Source of the DNA: Paenibacillus thalictri
Lineage (GTDB): Bacteria; Bacillota; Bacilli; Paenibacillales; NBRC-103111
Length of the DNA: 64,000 nucleotides
Assembly: GCF_004307995.1 (NCBI RefSeq)
Contig: NZ_SIRE01000004.1
Coordinates: 186,001-250,000 of the forward strand
Direction: 5' to 3'
Position numbers and translations under genes: made by a program. Under the pieces are notes generated by a model, which had not been told where the DNA came from, did not search any database, and saw nothing but the letters and a program-made list of their open reading frames with translations. Of the stretch, positions 1 to 8,191 are shown piece after piece (position 1 is the stretch's first letter; each line of letters starts with the position of its first letter).

Positions 1-204
1 AAGGATTAACTGCTGGGCAATGCAGCCGATGGTGCCAAACAGCACGGCCCCCAATAAAGTAATGTTGCCCTGGGAGACCAAATAACCCCCGTACGACAGC
101 ACAAGTTCGCTCGGAATGACCTCCAGCATCAAACCAAGCAATATCCCCCAATAACCGAGCCCTTCGATAAACGTTAATGCCGCATGAATAAGTTCTTTTA
201 ACAT
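1..204 (-). CDS. DedA-family membrane protein, N-terminal part (cut by window edge)
   Basis: The reverse strand reads as 68 codons from an ATG at 204 with no stop before the window edge. The protein begins MLKELIHAALTFIEGLG and continues with a stretch typical of DedA/SNARE-associated proteins, including GYWGILLGLMLEVIPSE and a Gly-rich segment before a second hydrophobic region. DedA proteins are polytopic inner-membrane proteins linked to membrane homeostasis and lipid flipping; that is family knowledge. The Pro-Ser-Glu after the first membrane helix fits the conserved N-terminal re-entrant region. Only the first third is present, so the exact subfamily cannot be judged. It is transcribed divergently from the cupredoxin gene. 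Confidence 0.7.
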   Translation of the reverse strand, partial: MLKELIHAALTFIEGLGYWGILLGLMLEVIPSELVLSYGGYLVSQGNITLLGAVLFGTIGCIAQQLIL

Positions 205-401
205 GTGATAGGATGCTCCCTCGCATTCTTGATCGCATAGTTGGCCTGTACGCAGCCTTCTGTATTCTACCATATTCAGGAGCATTCCGACAGTTTGCCG
301 CGCCGTTTACCCGAAATGCCGCCTGACTCTCCATTTTCGTGTCATGGCTGGCCAAGCCCGCGCATACACTTGTACCAAAATATGTACAAGGCGGGATGAT
401 A

Positions 402-851
402 ATGAATAAAGTGCTGATTATTACGAAAAAACATCTGTACCTGACGATTATGCTTGCCGTGCTGGCCGCGGGCACAATCGCTTACTTCGAAAGCGGGAAC
501 ATGATTAAGGCGGCCACAGGCGCGGCAGGAGAACCCCGGACCATTCAGCTCGTCACGGGCGAGTTCAAATCCACAACGGCGGACGGCAAGAACATCGAAG
601 CTTACCGCTGGGATCCGGGAACGATTTATGTGAAAAAAGGAGAGAAGATCAATTTAAGCATTTACGGCGTCAATGGGGACAGCCATCCTTTTGTCATCGA
701 AGGGCTGAACGTGAAAGGTGAAGTAAAGAAAGGAAAAGAAACGATTGTCTCCTTTAAAGCCGATAAAGAAGGCGTGTACCGGATCATCTGTCTGACTCAT
801 CCCGATATCGCCCATAACGGCCCGATGGTCGGCTACATTGTCGTTGATTAG
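402..851 (+). CDS. Membrane-anchored or secreted cupredoxin-like protein
   Basis: The protein has 149 residues. An N-terminal hydrophobic segment (about residues 10-27, HLYLTIMLAVLAAGTIAYF) is a signal peptide or membrane anchor, followed by a small beta-rich domain. A type-1 copper ligand pattern can be seen: His in SHPF, then Cys and His in IICLTHPD, then a His/Met pair in AHNGPMVGY, as in cupredoxins and nitrosocyanin-like or cytochrome oxidase II-like domains. The likely role is copper binding or electron transfer outside the membrane; the redox partner is unknown. I chose ATG 402 because AAGGCGGG lies 6-7 bases upstream; in-frame starts at 339 and 396 are less well placed. It overlaps no neighbour. 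Confidence 0.75.
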   Translation: MNKVLIITKKHLYLTIMLAVLAAGTIAYFESGNMIKAATGAAGEPRTIQLVTGEFKSTTADGKNIEAYRWDPGTIYVKKGEKINLSIYGVNGDSHPFVIEGLNVKGEVKKGKETIVSFKADKEGVYRIICLTHPDIAHNGPMVGYIVVD

Positions 852-940
852 GGAGAGCAATTCGTCAAATGACGGCAGCGAACTGCTAGGGGCCAATACG
901 GCATTCTCCGCATACCTTAGGGTAGGAAGGAGAATGGCCC

Positions 941-1255
941 ATGAATCCGTTACATCAGCAAAAGCACGCCCCGGAATATCCGACAGCCCGCAAAATACGG
1001 CGCACCTGCAACAAAGAACTTTATCGCACCATCAAGCGGTTGAACAAATATATCGCCCCCGAGCTTGTGGAGCAAGCGGAGAAGCTGTATTTCAAAAAAG
1101 TCGCGCTTAATGTCCAGTGGATCTCTGAAAACAGCAGCAACCGCAAGCTGCTGTCCGATTGGTGGGAGGAGCACGTCGGTCCCGATATCGCCGAACTCTG
1201 GCAGGTGGAACCGTCCGCGCTCAGCAAGGCGTTTCGCGATGCATTCGGCGGCTGA
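941..1255 (+). CDS. Conserved small protein of unknown function (Paenibacillus type)
   Basis: This is a 104-residue soluble, basic protein preceded by AAGGAG about nine bases before the ATG. It has no signal peptide or membrane helix. Lys/Arg-rich helices dominate (RKIRRTCNKELYRTIKRLNK), followed by LYFKKVALNVQWISE and an acidic DWWEEHVGPDIAELW segment. I recall similar short proteins in many Paenibacillus genomes, sometimes loosely labelled dehydrogenase, but I see no nucleotide-binding motif that supports such a name. No function is assigned. It follows the cupredoxin gene by 89 bases on the same strand. Confidence 0.6.
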   Translation: MNPLHQQKHAPEYPTARKIRRTCNKELYRTIKRLNKYIAPELVEQAEKLYFKKVALNVQWISENSSNRKLLSDWWEEHVGPDIAELWQVEPSALSKAFRDAFGG

Positions 1256-1366
1256 ATCAAGCTCGGGCGGGGTTCTATCGACGCCGGCTGCAGCAGCATA
1301 GACCGGCCAGTCTCGACTGTACCTTGCGCACCCTAGACGGCGAGGTTTGATCGTCCCTTACACACC

Positions 1367-1410
1367 TAGGAGTCTGTCCGACGGATTGATTTTCGTGAAT
1401 ATTTATTCGA
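1367..1410. repeat. Solo end of the palindromic repeat family seen at 28.4 kb
   Basis: The segment TAGGAGTCTGTCCGACGG followed by ATTGATTTT, GTGAA and ATTTATTC matches the terminal inverted repeat of the element at 28409 over about 43 bases with few differences. No inner hairpin or second end follows, so this looks like a remnant or a solo terminus. Confidence 0.6.
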
Positions 1411-1435
1411 GCGCCATCGTCCATACGCGCAAACA

Positions 1436-1488
1436 AACAAGCGCTCCTAGCGGCTCCCTGCACCAGGCAGCCGTTTGAAGCGCTTGTT
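1436..1488 (-). terminator. Hairpin downstream of the YesM-type kinase gene
   Basis: AACAAGCGCT at 1436-1445 pairs with AGCGCTTGTT at 1479-1488, with further pairing inside. In the minus direction the stem is followed by TGTTTGTTTG, a moderate U-run, 100 bases past the kinase stop. The 1256-1588 stretch otherwise holds only the repeat remnant just before it. Confidence 0.55.
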
Positions 1489-1588
1489 CGCTGTTAATAC
1501 ACTTGAGGGAATATGTCCGCACCGGTTTCGCCGTTGAGCGGCGTCACGTCAAGCAGACGATCCGCTGCTTTCGCCCGACCGTACATCG

Positions 1589-3406
1589 TCAAGCAGGCTG
1601 CAGCGGCAGCCGGATATCGACCGTCGTGCCGGTTCCGGGAATACTGTGCAGCCGGATGCCGTATTGCTCGCCGCATAGATACTGGATGCGCCGGTGCACA
1701 TTCAGCACGCCGATACGTTCGCTGGCCGCACGCGCTTCCTTGCGGGACATTTCCCTGCGGATTTCTTCAAGCCGCTCCGTTTCAATTCCCGGACCGGTAT
1801 CGGATATGCGCACCACAAAGACGTCGTCGGCCTCGCGGCTGGCCGTAATGTGGATGACGGTTTTGTCGGCGCTTGGCTCAATGCCGTGAATCACGCAATT
1901 TTCCACGATCGGCTGCAGCGAGAAACGTACGATCGGCTGGGTCAACGCCCAATCCGGTATGTCGATTTCGTATTCGACTTTTTCCTCGAATCGGTATTTC
2001 TGGATCCGCATATACAGCTCGCAGACGCTGATTTCACTTTGCAGCGGCACGGTTTTGGACGTTTCCTTAATATTGAAGCGCAGCAGCTTGGCCAGCGAAA
2101 AAGCCATATCCGCGATATGGTCCATGTCGCGCTCCAGCGCCATGCCGCGAATCGTCTCCAGCGAATTGTACAGGAAGTGCGGATTGATCTGGGACTGCAG
2201 CATCTTCAGCTCGATTTCCTTCTGATTCAGCGACAGCTCCGTTTCTTTTAACCGCGAAAAATACACCTCGTCCAGCAGTTCCTTCAGTCTGACGACCATC
2301 TCGTTGAAGCCGTGCGTCAGCATGCCGATCTCATCTTGCGATTCCACGGCGAGACGGCTGCTGAACTCGCCCATCTGCACCCGCTTCATCAGCGAATGAA
2401 GGTTGCGGATCCGGCGAATCAGCCCCGAAGCAAACACGGCGCCAAGCACATACGCCGTCAGCAGCGCCACCGCCGTCGTCCAGAAGATCGTCTTGCCGAT
2501 GTAGCTGATGCCGCCCATCAGATCGCTGTAAGGTCTCGTGGTGAGCAGCGTCCAACCCAAGAAGAAGGAATGGCTGTAAGACACAAAATCTTTCTGGTCC
2601 GTAAGCAGCGAACCGCTCTGCTGGTGCACCAGCGTGTCGAGCTGGTCGAAATCGGCCATTTCCCCCAGCATGTTCAGATCGGGGTGATACACATAATGGC
2701 CCTCCCGGTCCAATATGATCATGCTGCCATCCTCGCCGACCGTCACTTTTTCCGCCAGCTCCTGAAACCTTTTATAATTCACGTCCAAAATCAGCATGCC
2801 GATCGGCTCCAGCGTAAATGGGCTGACCAGCCGCCTGACAATGGAAAGCACCGGTTCCGGACGATCCGCGTATTTGACAAACCGGCTGATCAGAATCGGA
2901 TCGCCGTTCACCGGCACCGACTTGTACCAATACTCGTCGCTCAATTCGCTGACCGGCTCAATGCCATTGACCCCAATCGTGTCTACGGTTTGAATATTGT
3001 CTAGCGTAATGGTAATCGCAGTGATGTCCGATCTGGAGTAAGACGCATTTTGCAGCATCTGCTGAATTTCCGCGCGGATGCCGCTCTGCTGCACTTCTTC
3101 TTGTGTCTGCATATGCAAAAACCGGATCATGTCCGGGTGGTTGACCATTTTAAGCATCAAAATTTCCAAGTCGTTGACATAATACTCGATGTGAGCTTTG
3201 ACCTGCTCGATGATCTGCAGGCTGTACTGCTGCGCTTCCTTCTCCATTACATTGGCTGAACGCTGATAAGATATCGCTCCGACCACCAGCATCGGAATCA
3301 TGATAAATAAAGCGGAAAAAACAAACAGCTTAATCGCCAGCGACTGGTCGTTAAGTAGCAATAATCTGAACAACTTGCGAAGTATCGGCCTGCTGACTGC
3401 CTTCAT
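1589..3406 (-). CDS. YesM-type sensor histidine kinase with no partner regulator nearby
   Basis: This 605-residue membrane kinase has a first helix (about 27-46), an extracellular dCache-like sensor (about 47-300), a second helix (307-328) and a HAMP linker. The LytS/YesM-type His_kinase box is SQINPHFLYNSL with the phospho-acceptor His at 410. The ATPase domain has an N-box ENCVIHG (502-508) and a G1 box SDTGPGIE. The start at 3406 follows GGAGGGAA. Proteins of this family phosphorylate YesN-type AraC regulators, usually encoded next door and controlling sugar uptake genes. Here the gene follows a TRAP-type binding protein by 66 bases and is followed by a terminator, with no response regulator adjacent. 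The ligand is unknown. Confidence 0.9.
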   Translation of the reverse strand: MKAVSRPILRKLFRLLLLNDQSLAIKLFVFSALFIMIPMLVVGAISYQRSANVMEKEAQQYSLQIIEQVKAHIEYYVNDLEILMLKMVNHPDMIRFLHMQTQEEVQQSGIRAEIQQMLQNASYSRSDITAITITLDNIQTVDTIGVNGIEPVSELSDEYWYKSVPVNGDPILISRFVKYADRPEPVLSIVRRLVSPFTLEPIGMLILDVNYKRFQELAEKVTVGEDGSMIILDREGHYVYHPDLNMLGEMADFDQLDTLVHQQSGSLLTDQKDFVSYSHSFFLGWTLLTTRPYSDLMGGISYIGKTIFWTTAVALLTAYVLGAVFASGLIRRIRNLHSLMKRVQMGEFSSRLAVESQDEIGMLTHGFNEMVVRLKELLDEVYFSRLKETELSLNQKEIELKMLQSQINPHFLYNSLETIRGMALERDMDHIADMAFSLAKLLRFNIKETSKTVPLQSEISVCELYMRIQKYRFEEKVEYEIDIPDWALTQPIVRFSLQPIVENCVIHGIEPSADKTVIHITASREADDVFVVRISDTGPGIETERLEEIRREMSRKEARAASERIGVLNVHRRIQYLCGEQYGIRLHSIPGTGTTVDIRLPLQPA

Positions 3407-3472
3407 CCGGTTCCCTCCACCCGCTCCGCGGACATTAAAGCGCTCCCATAAATGATGTTTATTGGGATCCGT

Positions 3473-4513
3473 TTAATTCCTTGCTTTGTCGATTGCATCC
3501 AGCACATCCTTATAATCCTCGCGGTAACTGTCAATGATCGGCTTCACCGCATCCTGCCACGGCTTCAAATCTTTCACTTCCGTCACGGCGACACCTGCCG
3601 ACCTCATCCGCTGCTCCGACTTCTTCTCAAATGAAGTCCACTGCTCCCGCTGGTAATCGACCGATTCCGCCGCCGCCTGTTTGATGACCTTTTTGTCTTC
3701 GGGGGAAAGCTTTTCCCATGTCACCTTGCTGATGAGCAGCACTTCCGGCACACGCTGATGCCCGTCCAAAATCAGATTCGGCGCGGCTTGAAAATGCTTG
3801 GAGGTATCGTAGCTCGGCCAATTGTTCTCCGCCGCTTCCACCGTTCCCGCCTTCAGCGCTCCCAATACATCGCCGTAAGACAACGGAGTGGCGCTGGCGC
3901 CTAGCGCGGTAATCAACGCGATATTGACTTTATTTTGCTGGACGCGAATCTTTTGCCCTTTCAAATCTTCCGGGCTGCGCAGGGGCTTGCTCGAGTAGAA
4001 ATGGCGCGCGCCGGAATCATAATAAGCCAAGCCCAGCATCATGGAAGCGCTTAACCCTTCCAGCAGTTTATTGCCGTCCGCGCTGCTCAAAAAGTTCCAC
4101 TCATGCTGCGCATTATCGAATATATACGGCAGGCTGAATACGCCGAATGCTTTATTAAACTCGGCAAGAGGCCCCGAGCTGACGCGGGAGAATTCAATTG
4201 CTCCGAGCTGAACCTGTTCGAGCACCTGCTTCTCCTCGCCGAGCTGGGAGTTGGGAAACACATCGATTTTAATGCGGCCGTTCGACTTCTGGCTGACTAA
4301 CTCAGCGAACTTCTTATCGCCAAGCGTTGTCGGATAATCGGGAGGATGCGTCTCCGCCAAACGGAATGTAAAAGCCGATCGTTTCTCCGGCACCTTCCCT
4401 CCGGACGTCGTGGCAATATGCGGTTTAGCGCTGCCTCCGCAAGCGGATAAACCGGCTGCCACCGCCATGGCGGCTGCAAGAAAACCGATCACGGTGCGGA
4501 ACCTTTTTTTCAT
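3473..4513 (-). CDS. TRAP-type (DctP family) solute-binding lipoprotein
   Basis: The protein has 346 residues and a lipoprotein signal ending in LSAC, so it should be anchored to the outer face of the membrane. The body shows the DctP-family pattern: FRLAETHPPDYPT near the start, EEKQVLEQVQLGAIEFSR, SGARHFYSSKPLRSPEDLKG, and the conserved Arg in KIRVQ that normally binds a carboxylate. The usual partners DctQ and DctM are absent on both sides. The next gene, 66 bases downstream on the same strand, is a YesM-type kinase. Bacillus subtilis DctB is a DctP-family protein that acts as a co-sensor for the kinase DctS, so a sensing rather than transport role is a reasonable inference. The ligand is probably an organic acid. 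Confidence 0.88.
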   Translation of the reverse strand: MKKRFRTVIGFLAAAMAVAAGLSACGGSAKPHIATTSGGKVPEKRSAFTFRLAETHPPDYPTTLGDKKFAELVSQKSNGRIKIDVFPNSQLGEEKQVLEQVQLGAIEFSRVSSGPLAEFNKAFGVFSLPYIFDNAQHEWNFLSSADGNKLLEGLSASMMLGLAYYDSGARHFYSSKPLRSPEDLKGQKIRVQQNKVNIALITALGASATPLSYGDVLGALKAGTVEAAENNWPSYDTSKHFQAAPNLILDGHQRVPEVLLISKVTWEKLSPEDKKVIKQAAAESVDYQREQWTSFEKKSEQRMRSAGVAVTEVKDLKPWQDAVKPIIDSYREDYKDVLDAIDKARN

Positions 4514-4724
4514 TGCGTTTGTCCCCTTATGTCGGATTTTGCTACCGTTTTTGTTATTTTAAGTATAAATCAATCCGGCTGCAACGCAATAGGACATTGC
4601 TGCAAACGCCTAAAAAATAAGCTATTGAAGCCTGTGTACACATGAAGCATAATGAAGATTAGTCTGCTGCATCTTGGGTCCCATTGGCCGCAAATGACAA
4701 GTACGAGACTCCAGGAGGACGCCG

Positions 4725-6014
4725 ATGCGCCGGATTATTTTATTTTATGTACCTATGGGAATTTCTTCGATGCTGGCCGGTTTGACGCATATTATCATTA
4801 ACGGCGTGCTGGCCCGAGCGGAGCATCCGGAAGCGGCAATCAGCAGTTATGCGGTGGCGCTCAGCTTATCGTTTCTGCTTGATCTGCCGATGAATGCGCT
4901 GCGTCAAACGTCAAGCCGTTATGCCCTTGACCGCGTGTCGTTTCGGAGCGTCGCCCGGCTAACCTGCTGGGTTGCCGGCAGTCTGCTTGCGGCAAGCGCA
5001 ATCATCGCCTTCACCCCCGCCGGAGCGGCGATCTTCCGCTATTTGTTTGGGGTGAGAGAGGAATTGCTGGCCCCTACCGTGCAAGTTTATCAGGTGCTTG
5101 CGATCATGTACGGAATCACTTCGCTGCGCAGCTTGTTTCAAGGCGTGATCATCAACCGGTTGAGAACCGGCTGGATGACGATCGGAATGGCGGTGCGGGT
5201 TGTGGTTATGCTTGCAATGTCATGGTATTTTGTCCGCAACGGGGTTCCGGATGACGGGCGAATCGGAGCATTGATTTTTATGGTGGGCTTGCTGATCGAA
5301 TGCGCCGTAGCGGTCACCGAAGGGCGCTCTCTGCGTAAAAAGCTGCCGGAACGCCAAGAGCTGCATTATGTGGAAAATATACGCGAACTGCTGCCTTTTT
5401 ATGTGCCGCTGCTGTACTCATCGTTAGCGACGGCAGTGCTGCAGCCTTCGATTCAAATATCGCTCAACTTAAGCGCCAATCCGACGTTATCCGTCGCTTC
5501 TTATGCGGTCGCCATTCAGCTGTCCAACATGGTCGCATGGTTCTGCTCGTCCGTACACCAGATCGTCATTCATTTCTATATGAAGGAACGGCGCAATGTG
5601 CTGATTATCGTTAGCGTATTGTCGCTGTTTTCCCCTGTTCTGCTGCTTGCGGTTTCCACGGATGCCGGAGGCAATCTGATTCTCGGGCCGGTTCTCGGCA
5701 TGAAAGGAGCGCTGATGGAGGATGTGAAGATGCTGCTGCGTTTTTTTGCGGTGCAAAGTTTGCTGTTTCCATGGCTCGACTTTCTGACCGGCATATCGAT
5801 GCTGAAGGGCAGGACCAAAGCGGCGATGATCGGCAAAATCAGCTCGGTAGCGCTATCGATCGCCATTCTGATCGCGGCCGTCTGGATGTCGCCGCAGCTG
5901 AACGGCAGATTAGCCGGGCTGGCTATAGCGGCTGCCGCTCCGGTGGAACTGCTTATCGTCTTCTGGACGCTGCGCAGAATGGACAAGCCGGCAAGGATGT
6001 GGGCCAGAGGGTAA
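4725..6014 (+). CDS. MATE/MOP-superfamily-like polytopic membrane protein
   Basis: The protein has 429 residues with about twelve hydrophobic helices and no signal cleavage site. The first helix carries YVPMGISSMLAGLTHIIING, and the repeated pattern of helices with FYVPLLYSSLATAVLQPSIQ in the second half gives the two-fold look of MATE and polysaccharide flippases (MOP superfamily). The family exports drugs or lipid-linked compounds; no substrate can be named here. The start is firm: CCAGGAGGACGCCG sits just before the ATG. It ends 24 bases before a convergent oxidoreductase gene, so it is probably a single-gene transcript. The upstream 4514-4724 spacer is shared with the divergent TRAP binding protein gene. 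Confidence 0.65.
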   Translation: MRRIILFYVPMGISSMLAGLTHIIINGVLARAEHPEAAISSYAVALSLSFLLDLPMNALRQTSSRYALDRVSFRSVARLTCWVAGSLLAASAIIAFTPAGAAIFRYLFGVREELLAPTVQVYQVLAIMYGITSLRSLFQGVIINRLRTGWMTIGMAVRVVVMLAMSWYFVRNGVPDDGRIGALIFMVGLLIECAVAVTEGRSLRKKLPERQELHYVENIRELLPFYVPLLYSSLATAVLQPSIQISLNLSANPTLSVASYAVAIQLSNMVAWFCSSVHQIVIHFYMKERRNVLIIVSVLSLFSPVLLLAVSTDAGGNLILGPVLGMKGALMEDVKMLLRFFAVQSLLFPWLDFLTGISMLKGRTKAAMIGKISSVALSIAILIAAVWMSPQLNGRLAGLAIAAAAPVELLIVFWTLRRMDKPARMWARG

Positions 6015-6038
6015 CGCAAGCGGCCCCTCTGGCCTCAC

Positions 6039-6710
6039 TCACTTGCGGCTTAATTCGGCAATCCGGTCGGAATTGTAAACCGTCACGCCCCGGCTTGCCT
6101 GTTTGGCAGCACGGATCATACCCCGCGCCACCGCCGCGGCCTGTATAGGCTTGTACCGGCGGAGCGGCCCTATAAACAGAAACGGCAGCGCGCGCAGCAC
6201 ATACCCGGCAGCGATCTCTCCGATACGCCGCTCGTTCCGTTCCCCAAGCAGAAACGAAGGTCTGAAAATATGCAGCGAAGGCAATTGCAGTTTGCGCAGC
6301 GCTTCTTCAACTTCACCCTTAACGCGGTTGTAAAAAATCGACGAGCCGGAGCTGGCCCCCATCGCCGTAACGAGCAAATAACAAGATGCGCCGTACTTTT
6401 TGGCCCATTCGCCCAGCATCAGCGGGTACTCCAGATCGACCTTGCGGAACTGTTCCCTTGTCTTGGCCTGCTTGATCGTTGTGCCCAAGGCGCAGAACAG
6501 ATGGGCTCCGCGCAGCAGATCCTTCAGCTCCGATTCCAGCTTATCCCGCTGCCAATCGGTAACAAGCTGCGTCAGCCTAGGGCTGGCGCTGTCGAGTGGA
6601 CGCCTGACGATAGCGATCACGCGGTCATACCCCGAATTCTGGAGCAGCAGCCGCACCAGTTCGTTTCCGACAAGTCCCGTTGCCCCCGCCACGATAGCCG
6701 TACGTTTCAT
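6039..6710 (-). CDS. NAD(P)-binding atypical SDR (HTATIP2/NmrA-like) protein
   Basis: The protein has 223 residues with an N-terminal Rossmann motif, TAIVAGATGLVGNELVRLLL (GxxGxxG form), typical of atypical short-chain dehydrogenases such as TIP30/HTATIP2 and the YwnB/NmrA group. Other family-like segments are HLFCALGTTIKQA and YLLVTAMGASSGSSIFYNRVKGEVEEAL, where a Y-x-x-V-K-G stretch stands for the YxxxK region, then LHIFRPSFLLGER. It may act as an oxidoreductase or a nucleotide-sensing protein; the substrate is unknown. I chose ATG 6710, eight bases after GAAGGAG; a GTG at 6719 overlaps the ribosome binding site and is unlikely. It follows the MFS gene on the same strand with a hairpin in between. 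Confidence 0.8.
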   Translation of the reverse strand: MKRTAIVAGATGLVGNELVRLLLQNSGYDRVIAIVRRPLDSASPRLTQLVTDWQRDKLESELKDLLRGAHLFCALGTTIKQAKTREQFRKVDLEYPLMLGEWAKKYGASCYLLVTAMGASSGSSIFYNRVKGEVEEALRKLQLPSLHIFRPSFLLGERNERRIGEIAAGYVLRALPFLFIGPLRRYKPIQAAAVARGMIRAAKQASRGVTVYNSDRIAELSRK

Positions 6711-6741
6711 ATCAGCCACTCCTTCATTGATTATAAGCGCA

Positions 6742-6767
6742 AGTTCAAAAAGCCGGCTTTTTGAACT
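6742..6767. terminator. Perfect 26-bp palindrome at the end of the MFS gene
   Basis: AGTTCAAAAAGC at 6742 is followed by CG and its exact complement GCTTTTTGAACT ending at 6767. The palindrome overlaps the TAG stop of the MFS gene and lies 31 bases before the next start. It can form a long hairpin and may act as a terminator or a processing site between the two genes. Confidence 0.5.
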
Positions 6768-7968
6768 ACCCCTTTAATGAAATGTTTTGCTGCGGTTGTT
6801 CCTTTTTCCAGCCCGTTTGAAGTTCCTTAAACAGCCCGGTATAGCGCGTCGCCCACCAGAATCCGGCCACAGCGGCGGCGCTTAAGATCGCACACAACCC
6901 GAATGCGGAAGCGAACCCCAGCTTGGAGGCGTACCAGCCGCCAAGCACAGCGCCGAATATTTTACTGATCCCAAGCAAGGTGACCGCGTTCATCATCTGC
7001 CCGCTGGCCTTCAGCTCCTTCATGACATATTGGTTGACGTATTCGGCGAGGCACAAGTAGAACAATATATACGTTCCCCCATGAATCACCCACATCACCA
7101 GCACCGTTTGCGGCGTCAGCGCCGTCGCATACAGCAGCCAGCGCACCACGTGAATAAGCCCTGAGAACAGCAATATATTGATCATCCCGAAACGTCTGAA
7201 TATCCGGTCGAAAAACAGCATGAACGGAAATTGGCTGAATGAACCGATCGCCAGCCCCAGTCCGATGACTTCCATGCTGATTCCCTGCTGCTGGCTGTAT
7301 ATCGCATGGAACGAAAAGAAGAACCCCAGCGTTGTCGAGCAAATAAACGTATAGATGTACAGCGCCATCAGCGTGCGGTCCTTAAAAAGCTCGACCAGCT
7401 TGACCTTCTTTCGCCCGCTTTGGTGCCCTTCCACCTTCGGCAGCAAAAACGTGTTGGCGAACGCTGCCAGCATGACCAGCGACGTTACGAGAAAGATGCT
7501 GTGAATATCGCGCGCAAAAATCCAACCTGCCACCCCGGTCATAATGGCATAACCGACTGAACCAAACGTGCGCACCCCGGAAAATTTCACGATGCCCTTG
7601 GACGACAGCTCCAGCGTAATGGCATCGCTGAGCGGATTGATGGCCACTTGAAAGAAGCTGAACACCGACATGCCAAGCAAGATAAGCCAGAAGCCGCTGC
7701 CGGAAAGCTGAACCAGCCAGACGCTTAAGGCCGACATCAGCGTACAGATGACGAGCACCCGGTTTTTGTAAGGCGAGCGGTCGCTGATTATGCCCCATAA
7801 CGGCTGCGCGACAAGGCCGATAACCGCTCCAATCGAAGTGAGAATGCCGATTTGCAAATTGCCGAGGCCAATTTCGGTGAAATACAAGCTGATATAAGAG
7901 AAAAAGGCTCCGGTGCTCATATAAATCAAAGCGTAAAATAACGATGTGTACCCCATTGTTTTGCTCAT
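6766..7968 (-). CDS. MFS transporter (MFS_1-like/LacY-like group)
   Basis: This 400-residue protein has twelve predicted helices. The first helix (YTSLFYALIYMSTGAFFSYI) and the loop GLVAQPLWGIISDRSPYKNR (the MFS G-x-x-x-D-R loop between helices 2 and 3) place it in the major facilitator superfamily, closest by look to the MFS_1-like proteins related to nucleoside and oligosaccharide symporters. Substrate cannot be read from sequence. ATG 7968 is preceded at eight bases by GGGAGG; an in-frame start at 8022 would add a polar tail without a good ribosome binding site. The gene stands between the HD-GYP gene and the NAD(P)-binding gene, all on the minus strand. Confidence 0.85.
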   Translation of the reverse strand: MSKTMGYTSLFYALIYMSTGAFFSYISLYFTEIGLGNLQIGILTSIGAVIGLVAQPLWGIISDRSPYKNRVLVICTLMSALSVWLVQLSGSGFWLILLGMSVFSFFQVAINPLSDAITLELSSKGIVKFSGVRTFGSVGYAIMTGVAGWIFARDIHSIFLVTSLVMLAAFANTFLLPKVEGHQSGRKKVKLVELFKDRTLMALYIYTFICSTTLGFFFSFHAIYSQQQGISMEVIGLGLAIGSFSQFPFMLFFDRIFRRFGMINILLFSGLIHVVRWLLYATALTPQTVLVMWVIHGGTYILFYLCLAEYVNQYVMKELKASGQMMNAVTLLGISKIFGAVLGGWYASKLGFASAFGLCAILSAAAVAGFWWATRYTGLFKELQTGWKKEQPQQNISLKG

Positions 7969-8099
7969 TCCGGCAAACCTCCCATTCCTCCTTATTATTC
8001 CACCTTCTGCCAGCCATGCCAAGACGATATTCAGTAAAAAATGGTTTTTCTCTCCTCAGCGGTTAATCCGTACAGCAGCAGTGCCCTACGGCCTACGGC

Positions 8100-8141
8100 A
8101 AAAAGCCCTTGCTGAGACCGCGAGGGCAGCGAGGGCTTTTG
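8100..8141 (-). terminator. Intrinsic terminator (works in both directions)
   Basis: AAAAGCCCTTGCTG pairs with CAGCGAGGGCTTTT across a short loop, giving a strong GC stem with A and T tails. It lies about 50 bases past the HD-GYP stop. Confidence 0.8.
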
Positions 8142-8191
8142 TCCGAAACAAACATCGTTATGTACATGTGTAAAGCCGTAAGTATGCCAAG

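Noticed and set aside
339..401. Longer start for the cupredoxin gene at 339
   Set aside because: There is no ribosome binding site before 339, while AAGGCGGG lies just before 402, and the signal peptide starts there.
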